Assembly (NCBI RefSeq): GCF_019264345.1
Contig: NZ_JAHVAO010000002.1
Coordinates: forward strand, 124,001-188,000
DNA from: Marinobacter arenosus
GTDB taxonomy: Bacteria > Pseudomonadota > Gammaproteobacteria > Pseudomonadales > Oleiphilaceae
Reading direction: 5' to 3'
Length of the DNA: 64,000 nucleotides
This document shows, in pieces, positions 53,258 to 63,128 of this stretch. The notes under the pieces were generated by a model. It saw only the letters and a list, made by a program, of their open reading frames with translations, was not told the origin of the DNA and did not search any database. Both the position numbers and the translations under genes were made by a program. Within the stretch, counting starts at the first letter, position 1. Every line of letters begins with the position of its first letter.

Positions 53258-54991
53258 ATGACACCGAAAAAGATCCTGCGTCGCCCCCAGCCGGACAGCA
53301 ATCCGGCCTGGGGGCAACAGCTCCCGCCACTGCTGCGTCGCCTCTATGCCGCCCGGGGGGTTACCTCCGACGAGCAGCTAAGCTATACCCTCAAGTCGTT
53401 GGCCTCGCCCATGGAACTCCGTGGCATCGATCGCGCCGTCGAATTGCTGGCGGACGCCATTGAGCAACAACAGCGAGTCCTGATTCTCGGGGATTTCGAT
53501 GCCGATGGTGCCACCAGTACCGCGGTTGCCATGCTTGGCCTGTCGATGCTCGGGCTCCAGGGGCTCGATTTTCGGGTGCCCAGCCGGTTTGCCGATGGCT
53601 ACGGGCTGACGCCGGGGATCATCGAGCGACTTGCGGAAGAGGGTGAGTTGCCGGACCTGCTGGTTACCGTGGATAACGGCATTTCTGCCATTGACGGGGT
53701 CGAAGCCGCCCGGGAACAGGGCATGAAGGTGATCGTTACGGATCATCACCTGGCCGGTGAAACCCTGCCGGATGCGGATGCCATCGTGAATCCGAACCAG
53801 CCGGGCTGCCCCTTCCTGAGTAAGAATGCGGCCGGGGTCGGGGTAATGTTCTATGTCCTCACCGGATTGCGTAAACACCTTCGGGAGACTGGCCGCCTGC
53901 CGGCGCCGGAACCCAATCTCGGGGTACTCCTGGATCTTGTCGCCCTGGGCACGGTCGCGGACGTCGTGCCACTGGACCACAACAACCGGATTTTCGTGGA
54001 GCAGGGCTTGCGGCGTATCCGCAAGGGAGAGGCGCGCCCTGGTATTCTGGCGCTGCTTGAGGTTGCGGGCCGGGATCATACGGCCATCAGCTCCACCGAC
54101 CTCGGATTTGTAGTGGGCCCCCGGCTGAACGCCGCCGGGCGCCTCGATGACATGAGCATCGGCATCGCCTGCCTGCTCGCCGACAGCCCCGATGAGGCCC
54201 GTCGCCTTGCGCGGGAGTTGGACAGTTTCAATCGGGAACGGCGTACCATCGAAAAGGACATGAAGGCCCAGGCTCAGGACCTGCTGGCGTCAATGTCTCT
54301 GGATCTCGAGGGGTTACCCTGGGGGCTTGCGTTGTTCGACCCGGAGTGGCACCAGGGTGTGATTGGTATCCTGGCGGCCCGTATCCGGGAGCAGACTCAC
54401 CGTCCGACCATTGCCTTTGCCCGTGACGAGAACGGTCAGGATATCAAGGGGTCGGCCCGGTCGATTCCTGGTCTGCACATTCGTGACGTGCTTGCGGCAG
54501 TGGACGCCCAGAATCCGGGCATGATGAAGAAGTATGGCGGTCATGCCATGGCTGCCGGCATGACTCTGGCGCGGGAGGACCTTGACGCGTTTTCCGACGC
54601 CTTTGACAAGGCCGTGCGGGAGACCCTGCGAGCCGAAGACCTGGAGGCGGCGATCACCACCGACGGTCCCTTGAGTGTCGAGGAGCTGAGCCTGGATACC
54701 GCTGCGCTGTTAAAGCGGGCCGGCCCCTGGGGCCAGCATTTCCCGGAGCCGGTCTTCGATGGCGAGTTCCGGGTGGTCAGCCAGCGCATTGTCGGGGAAA
54801 ACCATTTGAAGTTGGTGCTGCAGCCCGCCGAGGGCGGGGGCATCATCGATGGCATTGCCTTCAACACCGGCCCGGAAGTGCCTGACTACACCCGCACCGG
54901 GGCCCGGGTTGTCTACAAGCCGGACGCCAATACGTTCCGGGGGCGGACCAATCTGCAGCTCCTCGTGGATTATCTCGAGCCGCTTTCCTGA
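53258..54991 (+). CDS. recJ: Single-stranded-DNA exonuclease RecJ
   Basis: RecJ is a 5'-3' single-strand exonuclease in recombination and mismatch repair. The 577 residues have the DHH motifs: ILGDFDADGATSTAVAMLGL, LLVTVDNGISAIDGVEAAREQGMKVIVTDHHLAGE, LDLVALGTVADVVPL and LGFVVGPRLNAAGRLDDM. The C-terminal DHHA1 region (HQGVIGILAARIREQ, KGSARSIPGLHIRDVLAAV, KYGGHAMAAGMTL) follows. It is six bases after thrC. The gap to prfB (146 bases) contains the prfB promoter; TAGAAT near 55084 is a possible -10. Confidence 0.97.
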   Translation: MTPKKILRRPQPDSNPAWGQQLPPLLRRLYAARGVTSDEQLSYTLKSLASPMELRGIDRAVELLADAIEQQQRVLILGDFDADGATSTAVAMLGLSMLGLQGLDFRVPSRFADGYGLTPGIIERLAEEGELPDLLVTVDNGISAIDGVEAAREQGMKVIVTDHHLAGETLPDADAIVNPNQPGCPFLSKNAAGVGVMFYVLTGLRKHLRETGRLPAPEPNLGVLLDLVALGTVADVVPLDHNNRIFVEQGLRRIRKGEARPGILALLEVAGRDHTAISSTDLGFVVGPRLNAAGRLDDMSIGIACLLADSPDEARRLARELDSFNRERRTIEKDMKAQAQDLLASMSLDLEGLPWGLALFDPEWHQGVIGILAARIREQTHRPTIAFARDENGQDIKGSARSIPGLHIRDVLAAVDAQNPGMMKKYGGHAMAAGMTLAREDLDAFSDAFDKAVRETLRAEDLEAAITTDGPLSVEELSLDTAALLKRAGPWGQHFPEPVFDGEFRVVSQRIVGENHLKLVLQPAEGGGIIDGIAFNTGPEVPDYTRTGARVVYKPDANTFRGRTNLQLLVDYLEPLS

Positions 54992-55137
54992 ACTTTCTTC
55001 CGGGAAAAGAACTCGCTGCGCTCATCTCGTTTAACTGCCTGACGTATCGGTTTACCCCGGCTGATTTAGCTACAGAAATCCGGTAGAATCCCGCCACTGT
55101 TTTTTACTCATCATTTTCCAGAGCGAGTAAGGGTTTC

Positions 55138-56233
55138 ATGGAAATCAATCCCATTGTGACGAAGATTAAAGAGCTTCGTGAGCGCACTGAAGCGCTCAGG
55201 GGGTATCTTTGACTACGACCAGCGAAGTGAACGTCTGGTCGAAGTAGAGCGCGAACTTGAGTTGCCGACGGTCTGGGACGATCCGGAGCGGGCCCAGGGC
55301 CTGGGCAAGGAACGGGCTGACCTCGAGCTGATCGTCAAAACCATCGATAACCTCACCAGTGGCCTTGGCGACGCCGAGGGGCTGCTGGATATGGCGGTCG
55401 AGGAAGACGACGCGGCCACGGTCGCCGAGATCGAAGCCGATCTGGACGGGCTCGACAAGGAGCTTGAGAAGCTTGAGTTCCGCCGGATGTTCTCCGGCGA
55501 GATGGATGCCAACAATGCCTACCTGGACATCCAGGCCGGTTCCGGCGGCACCGAGGCTCAGGATTGGGCGAACATGCTGCTTCGCATGTACCTGCGCTGG
55601 GCCGAGCGTCGGGGGTTCAAGGCGGAGATTGTCGAACTTCAGGAAGGCGAAGTGGCGGGCATCAAGAGCGCCACCATCCACATCCAGGGCGACTATGCTT
55701 ACGGTTGGCTGCGCACCGAGACCGGTGTTCACCGTCTGGTCCGGAAGTCTCCGTTCGATTCCGGCAACCGGCGCCACACCTCGTTCTCCTCGGTCTTCGT
55801 TTCGCCGGAAGTGGATGACAGCTTTGAGATTGAAATCAACCCAGCGGATCTGCGTGTTGACGTGTATCGCGCCTCCGGCGCCGGTGGTCAGCACGTAAAC
55901 CGCACCGAATCTGCCGTTCGTCTCACCCACAACCCCACGGGGATTGTCGTGGCCTGCCAGGCTGGACGAAGCCAGCATCAGAACAAAGACCAGGCCATGA
56001 AACAGCTGAAGGCCAAGCTGTTTGAGCGCGAGATGCAGGAGCGGAACGCCGAGAAGCAGAAAGCCGAAGATGCCAAGGCCGACATCGGGTGGGGCAGCCA
56101 GATTCGCTCCTACGTGTTGGATGACAGTCGCATCAAGGACCTGCGAACCAAGGTTGAAACCAGCAACACCCAGTCGGTGTTGGATGGTGATATCGACAAG
56201 TTCATCGAAGCCAGCCTGAAGATGGCGCTGTAA
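55138..56233 (+). CDS. prfB: Peptide chain release factor 2 with programmed +1 frameshift
   Basis: RF2 reads UGA and UAA. The gene starts at ATG 55138; after 24 codons an in-frame TGA (55210-55212) stops the zero frame, and the ribosome must slip +1 at CTT-T to continue from GAC 55211. The result is 364 residues, the normal RF2 length. SPF, the UGA-recognition motif, is in [20 protein letters not shown], and GGQ is in [18 protein letters not shown]. The frameshift is autoregulatory: low RF2 leaves the UGA unread. Annotating only the downstream frame (first possible ATG-like start near 55178) would miss the true N-terminus. It is followed by lysS. Confidence 0.98.
55198..55213 (+). promoter_or_regulatory. 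RF2 +1 programmed frameshift site
   Basis: AGGGGGTATCTTTGAC has a Shine-Dalgarno-like AGGGGG three bases before CTT-TGA-C, the slippery codon and weak stop context. This is the same arrangement as in E. coli prfB. It makes RF2 synthesis sensitive to RF2 level. Confidence 0.98.
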
Positions 56234-56285
56234 TCGGCGCCATCAACCCCAAACCCGGATAATTCCCGATCTTTAGTGAGCCAAC

Positions 56286-57827
56286 ATGACTGAACAAACC
56301 CACAGCGCCACCCAGCACGAGGACAACAAGCTGATTGCCGAGCGCCGTGCCAAGCTGTCCGAGCTGCGCACCGAAGGCAATCCTTTCCCGAACGATTTCC
56401 GCCGCGACAGCACCGCTGCTGAGCTGCAGGAGAAATACGGTGAGAAGAGCAAGGAAGAGCTGGAGAAGCTGGACATCAAGGTGGCGATTGCCGGCCGCAT
56501 GATGCTTGACCGCAAGGCGTTCAAGGTTGTTCAGGATATGACCGGGCGGATTCAGATCTACGCCACCAAACACGTCCAGAAGGACACCAAACACTGGGAT
56601 CTGGGCGACATCGTGGGGGTTCGCGGTACGCTCACCAAGTCGGGCAAGGGCGACCTGTACGTCACCATGGACGAGTACGTGCTGCTGACCAAGTCTCTGC
56701 GCCCATTGCCGGAGAAGCACAAGGGCCTGACCGACATGGAGGCCCGTTACCGTCATCGCTACGTCGATTTGATGGTGAACGAAGACACCCGCAAGGTGTT
56801 CATGGCCCGCACCCGCCTGATCAGCAGCATGCGGAACTATTTCAATGCCCGCGGCTTCATGGAAGTCGAAACGCCAATGCTGCAAGTTATCCCGGGCGGT
56901 GCCACCGCGCGTCCGTTCGTGACGCACCACAACGCGCTGGACATCGACATGTACCTTCGGATCGCGCCGGAGCTGTTCCTCAAGCGCCTGGTGGTTGGCG
57001 GGTTTGAGCGGGTGTTCGAGATCAACCGCAACTTCCGCAACGAAGGTCTCTCGACTCGGCACAATCCGGAATTCACCATGGTCGAGTTCTACCAGGCGTA
57101 TGCTGACTACAACGACCTGATGGACCTCACTGAGGACATGCTGCGTCAGGTCACGAAAGAGGTGCTGGGCACGACCACGGTCGTGAATACCCGTGAACTG
57201 TCCAACGGTGAGACAGAAACCGTCGAATACGACTTCGGGAAGCCGTTCCGCCGTATGACGGTGGTTGAGGCGATCCTCGAGCACAACCCCGATATCCAGG
57301 CGGGTCAGCTCGGCGATGAAGCCAGTGCCCGTCGCGTGGCCGGCCATCTTGGTATTCAGCTGAAAGATACCTGGGGTCTGGGCAAGGTGCAGATCGAGAT
57401 TTTCGAGGCGACGGCGGAGCACCTCCTGGTCCAGCCGATCTTCATCACGGACTATCCCAAGGAAGTTTCGCCCCTGGCCCGTTGCAAGGACAATGATCCG
57501 TTCGTGACCGAGCGGTTCGAATTCTTCGTGGGTGGCCGCGAGCTTGCCAACGGTTTCTCGGAGCTGAACGATGCCGAGGATCAGGCCGAGCGCTTCCGCG
57601 CCCAGGTCGCCGAAAAAGATGCCGGCGATGACGAGGCCATGTTCTATGACGAAGACTACGTCATGGCGCTCGAGTACGGCCTGCCGCCCACGGCCGGCGA
57701 GGGCATTGGCATTGATCGCCTGGCCATGCTGCTGACCGACTCGCCGTCGATCCGTGACGTCATCCTGTTCCCGCACATGCGCCCGGAACACAAGGCCGAG
57801 CACCACGGCTCAGGCGACGAGGCGTAA
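56286..57827 (+). CDS. lysS: Lysyl-tRNA synthetase, class II
   Basis: LysS charges tRNA-Lys. The 513 residues have the N-terminal OB-fold anticodon-binding domain ([27 protein letters not shown]) and class-II motif 1 ([21 protein letters not shown]), motif 2 ([24 protein letters not shown]) and motif 3 ([27 protein letters not shown]). It starts 52 bases after prfB, the usual prfB-lysS pair, and is two bases before ung. Confidence 0.98.
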   Translation: MTEQTHSATQHEDNKLIAERRAKLSELRTEGNPFPNDFRRDSTAAELQEKYGEKSKEELEKLDIKVAIAGRMMLDRKAFKVVQDMTGRIQIYATKHVQKDTKHWDLGDIVGVRGTLTKSGKGDLYVTMDEYVLLTKSLRPLPEKHKGLTDMEARYRHRYVDLMVNEDTRKVFMARTRLISSMRNYFNARGFMEVETPMLQVIPGGATARPFVTHHNALDIDMYLRIAPELFLKRLVVGGFERVFEINRNFRNEGLSTRHNPEFTMVEFYQAYADYNDLMDLTEDMLRQVTKEVLGTTTVVNTRELSNGETETVEYDFGKPFRRMTVVEAILEHNPDIQAGQLGDEASARRVAGHLGIQLKDTWGLGKVQIEIFEATAEHLLVQPIFITDYPKEVSPLARCKDNDPFVTERFEFFVGGRELANGFSELNDAEDQAERFRAQVAEKDAGDDEAMFYDEDYVMALEYGLPPTAGEGIGIDRLAMLLTDSPSIRDVILFPHMRPEHKAEHHGSGDEA

Positions 57828-57829
57828 CC

Positions 57830-58561
57830 ATGCATCCGGTTGAGGTACTGGCGAGCCAGCTCAGACCCGACCGGGGCTGGACCGATCATCTCGGCGACGA
57901 ATTCCGCCAGCCCTACATGCGTGCGTTGGCGGAATTCCTGGCCGAAGAGGAGCAGGCCGGAAAGGTTCTGTTTCCCGCCAGTCAGCACTGTTTCAATGCC
58001 CTGAACAGCACGCCCCTCGATCGGGTGTCCGTGGTCATTCTCGGCCAGGACCCCTATCACGGCCCCGGGCAGGCTCATGGCCTGTGTTTTTCGGTCCGGC
58101 CGGATGTGCCACCTCCCCCGTCACTGGTCAACATTTTCAAGGAAATCCAGAGCGATCTGGATATCGACGCCCCCGATCACGGCTGCCTGCAGCCCTGGGC
58201 GGAAGACGGTGTGCTGTTGCTGAACAGCGTCCTGACGGTGGTTCAGGGGCAGGCCGGCGCCCACCAGGGCAAGGGTTGGGAAACCTTCACCGACAAGGTC
58301 ATCGAAACCATCAACCGGGAGCGGGAAGGGGTGGTGTTCCTGCTATGGGGCAGTTACGCCCGGAAGAAGGGCCGGCACATCGATCGCAACCGTCACCTGG
58401 TGCTGGAGGGCCCTCACCCGTCCCCGCTGAGCGCCTACCGCGGATTTTTCGGGTGCAAGCACTTTTCCCGCGCCAACGATTGGCTGCAACAAAAAGGGCA
58501 GCCATCCATTGACTGGACGCTGCCCTCAAAAGCCGAGCTGATTGCCCGCTACCAGAAATAG
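57830..58561 (+). CDS. ung: Uracil-DNA glycosylase
   Basis: Ung removes uracil from DNA. The 243 residues have the water-activating loop [18 protein letters not shown] with catalytic D74 and the DNA-intercalation loop [17 protein letters not shown] with the catalytic histidine. It begins two bases after lysS and its stop is three bases before the stop of the convergent HDOD gene. Confidence 0.97.
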   Translation: MHPVEVLASQLRPDRGWTDHLGDEFRQPYMRALAEFLAEEEQAGKVLFPASQHCFNALNSTPLDRVSVVILGQDPYHGPGQAHGLCFSVRPDVPPPPSLVNIFKEIQSDLDIDAPDHGCLQPWAEDGVLLLNSVLTVVQGQAGAHQGKGWETFTDKVIETINREREGVVFLLWGSYARKKGRHIDRNRHLVLEGPHPSPLSAYRGFFGCKHFSRANDWLQQKGQPSIDWTLPSKAELIARYQK

Positions 58562-58564
58562 CGC

Positions 58565-59398
58565 CTATTGCAGCAACGCCATCGCGGCTTCCATCTCGGC
58601 ATTCAGATCTTCTTCCTCGCTCATGTCGATGTTCGGATCGAGCCCGACCCGTTCGAACGCGGAAATGGTGTTCCAGTCCATCTCGGTCCACGGGTGGTCA
58701 CTGCCGGCGACCAACTGCAGGTTGGCAATCATGACCAGGTCCGCGTAATCGGGAGACGCTCCCTCACGCTGGAAATTCGCATATTCCAGGGGCACATTCT
58801 GCAGCTCTTCGGGGAAGTCCCATTTTTTCAGGATAGTGGCGCCCAGACGGGGATGCAGTTCGTCGATCACATTATCGAGCGTGATGCTGCTGATCTGGAT
58901 GTCGTGATCCTCAACGTAACGCAGGATGGGCAGAACGCCGATCTGATGCACCAGACCCGCCAATGTCGCCTGGTCCGCCTTGAGCTTGGTGTAATGCTGG
59001 GCGAGGACATGACAGACGCCGGCCACTTCCGTGCTGGTCTGCCAAGTGGCCCGCAGGCGCTTGTCGACCATGTCGGATGTAGCCTGGAACATCTGCTCCA
59101 TGGCAAGGCCCATGGCAAGGTTACTGGTGTAGGCCATGCCGAGGCGGCTTACCGCCATGTTCAGGTTCTCGATGGCGCGACTGCCACGGAACAGCGGGCT
59201 GTTGCATACGCGGATGAGACGAGCCGAGAGCGCGGTATCGTTACTGATCACTTTCACCAGATCGGCAATCGCGGAGTCTTCCGACTCGGCAATCTCACGA
59301 ACCTGGAGGGCTACCTCCGGCAGTGTCGGAAGAACCAGCTTGTCATTTTCGATGGCGGTGATCAGATCGGTTTTTATGGTTTCTACGATGTTTGACAT
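58565..59398 (-). CDS. HDOD-domain protein
   Basis: This 277-residue protein is almost wholly an HDOD domain (about residues 15-215; LPTLPEVALQVREIAESEDSAIADLVKVISNDTALSARLIRVCNSP, TSNLAMGLAMEQMF). HDOD is related to HD phosphohydrolases but often lacks the metal ligands; these proteins act in signalling. ATG 59398 (MSNIVETIKTDLI) is chosen; longer starts to 59455 lack support. The C-terminus is acidic (MSEEEDLNAEMEAAMALL). It is convergent with ung. Partner and signal are unknown. Confidence 0.9.
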   Translation of the reverse strand: MSNIVETIKTDLITAIENDKLVLPTLPEVALQVREIAESEDSAIADLVKVISNDTALSARLIRVCNSPLFRGSRAIENLNMAVSRLGMAYTSNLAMGLAMEQMFQATSDMVDKRLRATWQTSTEVAGVCHVLAQHYTKLKADQATLAGLVHQIGVLPILRYVEDHDIQISSITLDNVIDELHPRLGATILKKWDFPEELQNVPLEYANFQREGASPDYADLVMIANLQLVAGSDHPWTEMDWNTISAFERVGLDPNIDMSEEEDLNAEMEAAMALLQ

Positions 59399-59515
59399 GG
59401 TCAGAAGCAGTCCGGTTATCAATGTTCGGCGCTGGCAAACAGCAGTCCCCAGCAACCGTAAAAATCCTATAAGTGACTTACTTTATAGCAAATTGCAGCG
59501 GCTTTGCCTGTCAAC

Positions 59516-60529
59516 TTATGTATCTGTCTGTGGGCTTTTTTCCCGCTCGGGCACGGCGTAAGGGAGGGGCAGTTGGGCCAGCGTCTGGTCAGCCAGGCCG
59601 TCGATCGTCAGGTCCTCGTCTGCTGCGTCATGCCTGACCACGGCCAGAAGCTCGCAGGTGCCATTTTGCAGTCGCACCGCATTGACCACGTTGCCGACCG
59701 ACCGGTCACCGGCCAGGATGGGCGCGCCAGGTGTTGGGGCCTGGTCTGCGTCGAGCCGGAACCGGTAGAGGCTCTTCTTTAGCTGACCCAGAAAATGCAT
59801 GCGGGCGATGATTTCCTGGCCCGTGTAACAGCCTTTCTTGAAATGCACACCACCAACGTGCTGCCAGTTCAGCATCTGGGGCACAAAGACCTCTTTCGTT
59901 TCTTCCGTCAGTGCGGCAATTCCGGCGGCAATCTCGGACGCTTGCCAGTCGGCCAGGCTGCACTCTTTGCTGGCATCCAGGCCGGCTTCGGATTCGTCAG
60001 TTCGCCAGAATTCAAATCGTGACAGACCCTCGGCGGTCGGTTCGACACGAATCAGGAAGCCGGAGTTCAGCGCCAGCGAGTCCCCCGGGCGTTTGAGCTC
60101 TGAAAATGCCTGGCCGGCCAGTCGTTTCGCCTCGGAGTCACCAAACAGGCCAAAGACGCAACCATCCGTCACGGGTTCGGCAGACGTGCCCCGGAACAGC
60201 ATCAGGTACTTGCGCAAATGGGTGAGTGTCGACTCAGCCAGCGAGGTGTCCAGATCCATCACGATGTTTTCACCGTCCCGCACCATCCGGGTCAGGCAGT
60301 AGGCTCGCCCTTTGGGCGTTGCCGCTGCGGCCCGGGGTGAGTAACCGGCAACAACCTCGTCGAGGTGCTGGCTGAACTGGCCCTGGAGGAACTTGTCGGT
60401 ACCGGGGCCGCTGATGCGAACCAGTAGGCGGTTGCCCAGCTTCGACCAGCCGGTCTCCGGCAGGGGGGCCGAGGCAGTGGTCGAGGTGGAAGCGGTGTCG
60501 CCGGATGCTGGTGAGGCAGCGTCGGTCAT
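59516..60529 (-). CDS. ygfZ: tRNA-modifying/iron-sulfur assembly protein YgfZ
   Basis: YgfZ is a folate-dependent protein of iron-sulfur cluster maintenance. The 337 residues have KGCYTGQEIIARMHFLGQLKKSLYRF with the conserved KGCYTGQE signature, and an N-terminal domain with LVRISGPGTDKFLQGQFSQHL. The N-terminus begins with a low-complexity stretch (SPASGDTASTSTTASAPLPET). It is followed leftward by 117 bases of gap to the HDOD gene; ygfX lies three bases upstream. It is functionally linked to SdhE because both serve iron-sulfur and flavin enzymes. Confidence 0.94.
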   Translation of the reverse strand: MTDAASPASGDTASTSTTASAPLPETGWSKLGNRLLVRISGPGTDKFLQGQFSQHLDEVVAGYSPRAAAATPKGRAYCLTRMVRDGENIVMDLDTSLAESTLTHLRKYLMLFRGTSAEPVTDGCVFGLFGDSEAKRLAGQAFSELKRPGDSLALNSGFLIRVEPTAEGLSRFEFWRTDESEAGLDASKECSLADWQASEIAAGIAALTEETKEVFVPQMLNWQHVGGVHFKKGCYTGQEIIARMHFLGQLKKSLYRFRLDADQAPTPGAPILAGDRSVGNVVNAVRLQNGTCELLAVVRHDAADEDLTIDGLADQTLAQLPLPYAVPEREKSPQTDT

Positions 60530-60532
60530 GCA

Positions 60533-61015
60533 TTACTCCTGGTGAGGGCTTCGCCGGGATGTTGGCCGGGACCTGCCCAGTCTCAGCCACACCCGCAGTC
60601 GACGGAATTCGTCTTCCGGCACGTTGCCACGCAGGCCCGTTGAATCGGCCAGAAGAATCGCGGAATACGACCTGACTCTGGTGCCTGTCGGACGAAGTTT
60701 CAAGAGGGCAAGGCGCGGGCCAAGTCGGCTGGTGCCGACAGCTTCGACGGAAACCTGCCGGCCGTCGCCGAGGCGGGCGCTCAACTGGCCCTGCTCAAGC
60801 CTCAGTGCCGTGACAGCAGAATTGCCCACGAGCATGCCGGAGCGTCGGTACTGGATCGTGGCGCCTGCCAGCGCGACTGGCACGCCAGCGAGGAGCCAGG
60901 TTTTTCCGCCATACGCCGCGGCAACCAGAAAAGCGAACAGGACCAGCCACGGAACGATGGCCAGCAGGCCGATGGTCACGGACGGAGAGAGGGTCAGTTC
61001 AATCCGGCTGGACAC
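60533..61015 (-). CDS. ygfX: YgfX-family membrane protein
   Basis: This 160-residue protein has two adjacent hydrophobic segments ([21 protein letters not shown] and [20 protein letters not shown]) and a C-terminal cytoplasmic domain ([29 protein letters not shown]). It matches YgfX, which is encoded next to SdhE in many gammaproteobacteria; E. coli YgfX (CptA) was described as a membrane toxin acting on cytoskeletal proteins, a role that is debated. It overlaps sdhE by 17 bases and precedes ygfZ by three, so the three are one operon. Confidence 0.85.
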   Translation of the reverse strand: MSSRIELTLSPSVTIGLLAIVPWLVLFAFLVAAAYGGKTWLLAGVPVALAGATIQYRRSGMLVGNSAVTALRLEQGQLSARLGDGRQVSVEAVGTSRLGPRLALLKLRPTGTRVRSYSAILLADSTGLRGNVPEDEFRRLRVWLRLGRSRPTSRRSPHQE

Positions 61016-61271
61016 GATTCAGAATCATATCAACCATGCGCTGGAGGTCCGGGTCTTCGGGCCGGCTGCGCTGCATGAACCACTCGAACATGTCGGTGTC
61101 TTCGCAACTGAGCAGTTTCTGGTAGCGCGCCTTGTCCTCGGCTTCCAGGTTCCGGTAGACCTCTTCAACAAAGGGAATCAGCAGGACGTCCAATTCAAGC
61201 ATCCCGCGTCGGCTGTGCCACCACAGGCGGTTGAATTCGGAGTTGTCGGAGGGGGCGGCATGTTCGGACAT
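60999..61271 (-). CDS. sdhE: FAD assembly factor SdhE
   Basis: SdhE helps covalent flavinylation of succinate dehydrogenase and fumarate reductase. The 90-residue product from ATG 61271 has the motif [12 protein letters not shown] with G23 and E26 (RGxxE), plus [17 protein letters not shown], which are hallmarks. A start at 61301 would add ten residues and the choice is uncertain. It overlaps ygfX by 17 bases and is 49 bases downstream of the nadB stop on the opposite side in the same direction of transcription (nadB is upstream in the minus sense). Both deal with flavoenzymes. Confidence 0.94.
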   Translation of the reverse strand: MSEHAAPSDNSEFNRLWWHSRRGMLELDVLLIPFVEEVYRNLEAEDKARYQKLLSCEDTDMFEWFMQRSRPEDPDLQRMVDMILNRVQPD

Positions 61272-61320
61272 AGCAGGTTCCGTTGGTGTGGTGTGAGTCA
61301 ATGGTACAGGTTATCGCCGA

Positions 61321-62925
61321 TCAGGGAGACAGCGTACGGTAGGTCGTCGGAATGAGTACGGTATCCTTGGCTTCAGCGGTCAGACCAGGGTAATCAAGCG
61401 TGTAGTGCAGTCCCCGGCTTTCCTTGCGCTGGAGGGCAGAACAGATAATCAGGTCGGACACGGTGACCAGGTTCCGCAACTCCAGGAGGTCGTTGGAGAC
61501 CCGGTAGTTGCTGTAGAACTCACCAATTTCACGGGACAGCAGGTCAACGCGGTGTTTCGCCCGCTGCAGTCGTTTGGTGGTCCTGACAATACCGACATAG
61601 TCCCACATAAAGTGCCGCAACTCATCCCAGTTATGGGAAATAACCACGTCCTCGTCGGAATCCCGCACCTGGCTCTCATCCCAGTCCGGTGCTTCCGGCG
61701 GTGGCGGGATGTCCGCCTCCCGGCGGGCAATGTCCTGCGCCGCGGAACGGCCATAAACGAGGCACTCCAGCAGGGAGTTGCTGGCCATCCGGTTCGCGCC
61801 GTGCAAGCCGGTAAAGCCGGCCTCGCCCACCACATAGAGCCCGTTGATGTCTGAGCGGGCGCGCTCGTCAGTGATGATTCCGCCGCAGGTGTAGTGGGCG
61901 GCCGGCACGACCGGGAGGGGTTCCCGGGTGATGTCGATACCGAAACCGAGGCATTTCTCGTAGATGGTCGGGAAGTGGTGCTTGATAAAATCCGCCGGCT
62001 TATGACTGATGTCCAGGTAAAGATGGTCGGCACCCAGGCGTTTCATTTCATGGTCAATGGCCCGGGCCACAATATCCCTCGGCGCCAGTTCGGCCCGCTC
62101 GTCGAACCGGTCCATGAAGCGGCTGCCGTCGGGCAGCTTCAGCAGTCCGCCTTCACCGCGTACGGCCTCCGTAATCAGAAACGATTTGGCGTGCGGGTGA
62201 TACAGGCAGGTCGGATGGAACTGGTTGAATTCCATGTTGGCAACCCGGCAGCCCGCGCGCCAGGCCATGGCGATCCCGTCCCCGGAGGCGCCGTCCGGGT
62301 TGGTGGTGTAGCGATAGGCCTTGGAGGCGCCGCCCGTGGCAATCACCGTAAACCGGGCCCGGAACAGTTCAACGTGGTTGTCCTCAAGATTGAGGATGTA
62401 GGCGCCGACACAACGGTTGCCCGGCAATGACAGCTTGCGGTTTGTGATCAGGTCGATGGCAACCCGGCTGGACATGAGCTCAATGTTGGGGCGTGACTGA
62501 GCCTGCTCCGTGAGCGTGGTGGATACCGCATGGCCGGTGGCATCGGCAGCGTGGATGATGCGGCGGTGGCTGTGTCCGCCTTCCCGGGTCAGGTGGTAAT
62601 GGGCGTTTTCATCCTTGGTGAAATCCACGCCGGAATTGATGAGCCAGTCAATGCTCTCGCGGCCATGTTCGACGGTGAACCGTACCGCGTCTTCATGGCA
62701 CAGTCCGGCTCCGGCGGCCAGGGTGTCCTGGATGTGATCCTCGATGGAGTCGTCGTCGTCCAGAACCGCCGCAATACCGCCCTGGGCCCAGAGCGTCGCG
62801 CCACTGGAAATGTCGGCCTTGCTCAGTACGCAGATGCGCAGGTGCTCAGGCAAATTGAGTGCAACGGTGAGGCCGGCAGCACCACTGCCGATAATGAGAA
62901 CATCGAATTCGTAGGACTGTGGCAT
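61321..62925 (-). CDS. nadB: L-aspartate oxidase
   Basis: NadB oxidises L-aspartate to iminoaspartate, the first step of de novo NAD synthesis. It has an FAD-binding N-terminus [19 protein letters not shown], the flavin loop [21 protein letters not shown], catalytic [17 protein letters not shown] and substrate elements [26 protein letters not shown]. From ATG 62925 ([13 protein letters not shown]) it is 534 residues; an ATG at 62946 adds seven and is equally possible. It is divergent from rpoE, as in E. coli. The sdhE-ygfX-ygfZ genes follow leftward. Confidence 0.97.
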   Translation of the reverse strand: MPQSYEFDVLIIGSGAAGLTVALNLPEHLRICVLSKADISSGATLWAQGGIAAVLDDDDSIEDHIQDTLAAGAGLCHEDAVRFTVEHGRESIDWLINSGVDFTKDENAHYHLTREGGHSHRRIIHAADATGHAVSTTLTEQAQSRPNIELMSSRVAIDLITNRKLSLPGNRCVGAYILNLEDNHVELFRARFTVIATGGASKAYRYTTNPDGASGDGIAMAWRAGCRVANMEFNQFHPTCLYHPHAKSFLITEAVRGEGGLLKLPDGSRFMDRFDERAELAPRDIVARAIDHEMKRLGADHLYLDISHKPADFIKHHFPTIYEKCLGFGIDITREPLPVVPAAHYTCGGIITDERARSDINGLYVVGEAGFTGLHGANRMASNSLLECLVYGRSAAQDIARREADIPPPPEAPDWDESQVRDSDEDVVISHNWDELRHFMWDYVGIVRTTKRLQRAKHRVDLLSREIGEFYSNYRVSNDLLELRNLVTVSDLIICSALQRKESRGLHYTLDYPGLTAEAKDTVLIPTTYRTLSP

Positions 62926-62962
62926 TGGGTCGTGATCGCGGGCCATAATGTGGAGGTCTATT

Positions 62963-62989
62963 GAACTAAACTTTGCTCGTGCTGTCTAT
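62963..62989 (+). promoter_or_regulatory. Candidate sigma-E autoregulatory promoter of rpoE
   Basis: GAACTA (62963-62968), 16 bases, then TCTAT (62985-62989) is close to the sigma-E/AlgU consensus GAACTT-N16/17-TCTGA. Autoregulation of rpoE from such a promoter is established in E. coli and pseudomonads. The start would be near 62995. If this is right, the leader to ATG 63129 is about 134 bases, but only 41 bases to the more upstream ATG 63036. Confidence 0.72.
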
Positions 62990-63128
62990 TTGGCCTGACA
63001 GGGTGAGCCACCCAAGCGGTGACTTTACCCGTTAAATGAATGGACGCCGGACAGCAACGATGACGCAAAGAAACCTAGCGAAGACCGGTCAACTGGCCGT
63101 TAAAACAGGGAAGCCCGGCACACCGTCC

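Noticed and set aside
51836..53317. Minus-strand open frame of 493 codons over thrC
   Set aside because: Antisense to threonine synthase; composition typical of a shadow frame.
56202..57806. Minus-strand open frame of 534 codons over lysS
   Set aside because: Antisense to a clear lysyl-tRNA synthetase; no domain recognised.
60533..61271. YgfX/SdhE as a toxin-antitoxin defence module
   Set aside because: SdhE is a flavinylation factor of housekeeping type and the genes are linked to ygfZ and nadB; the toxin report for YgfX does not make this a defence system.
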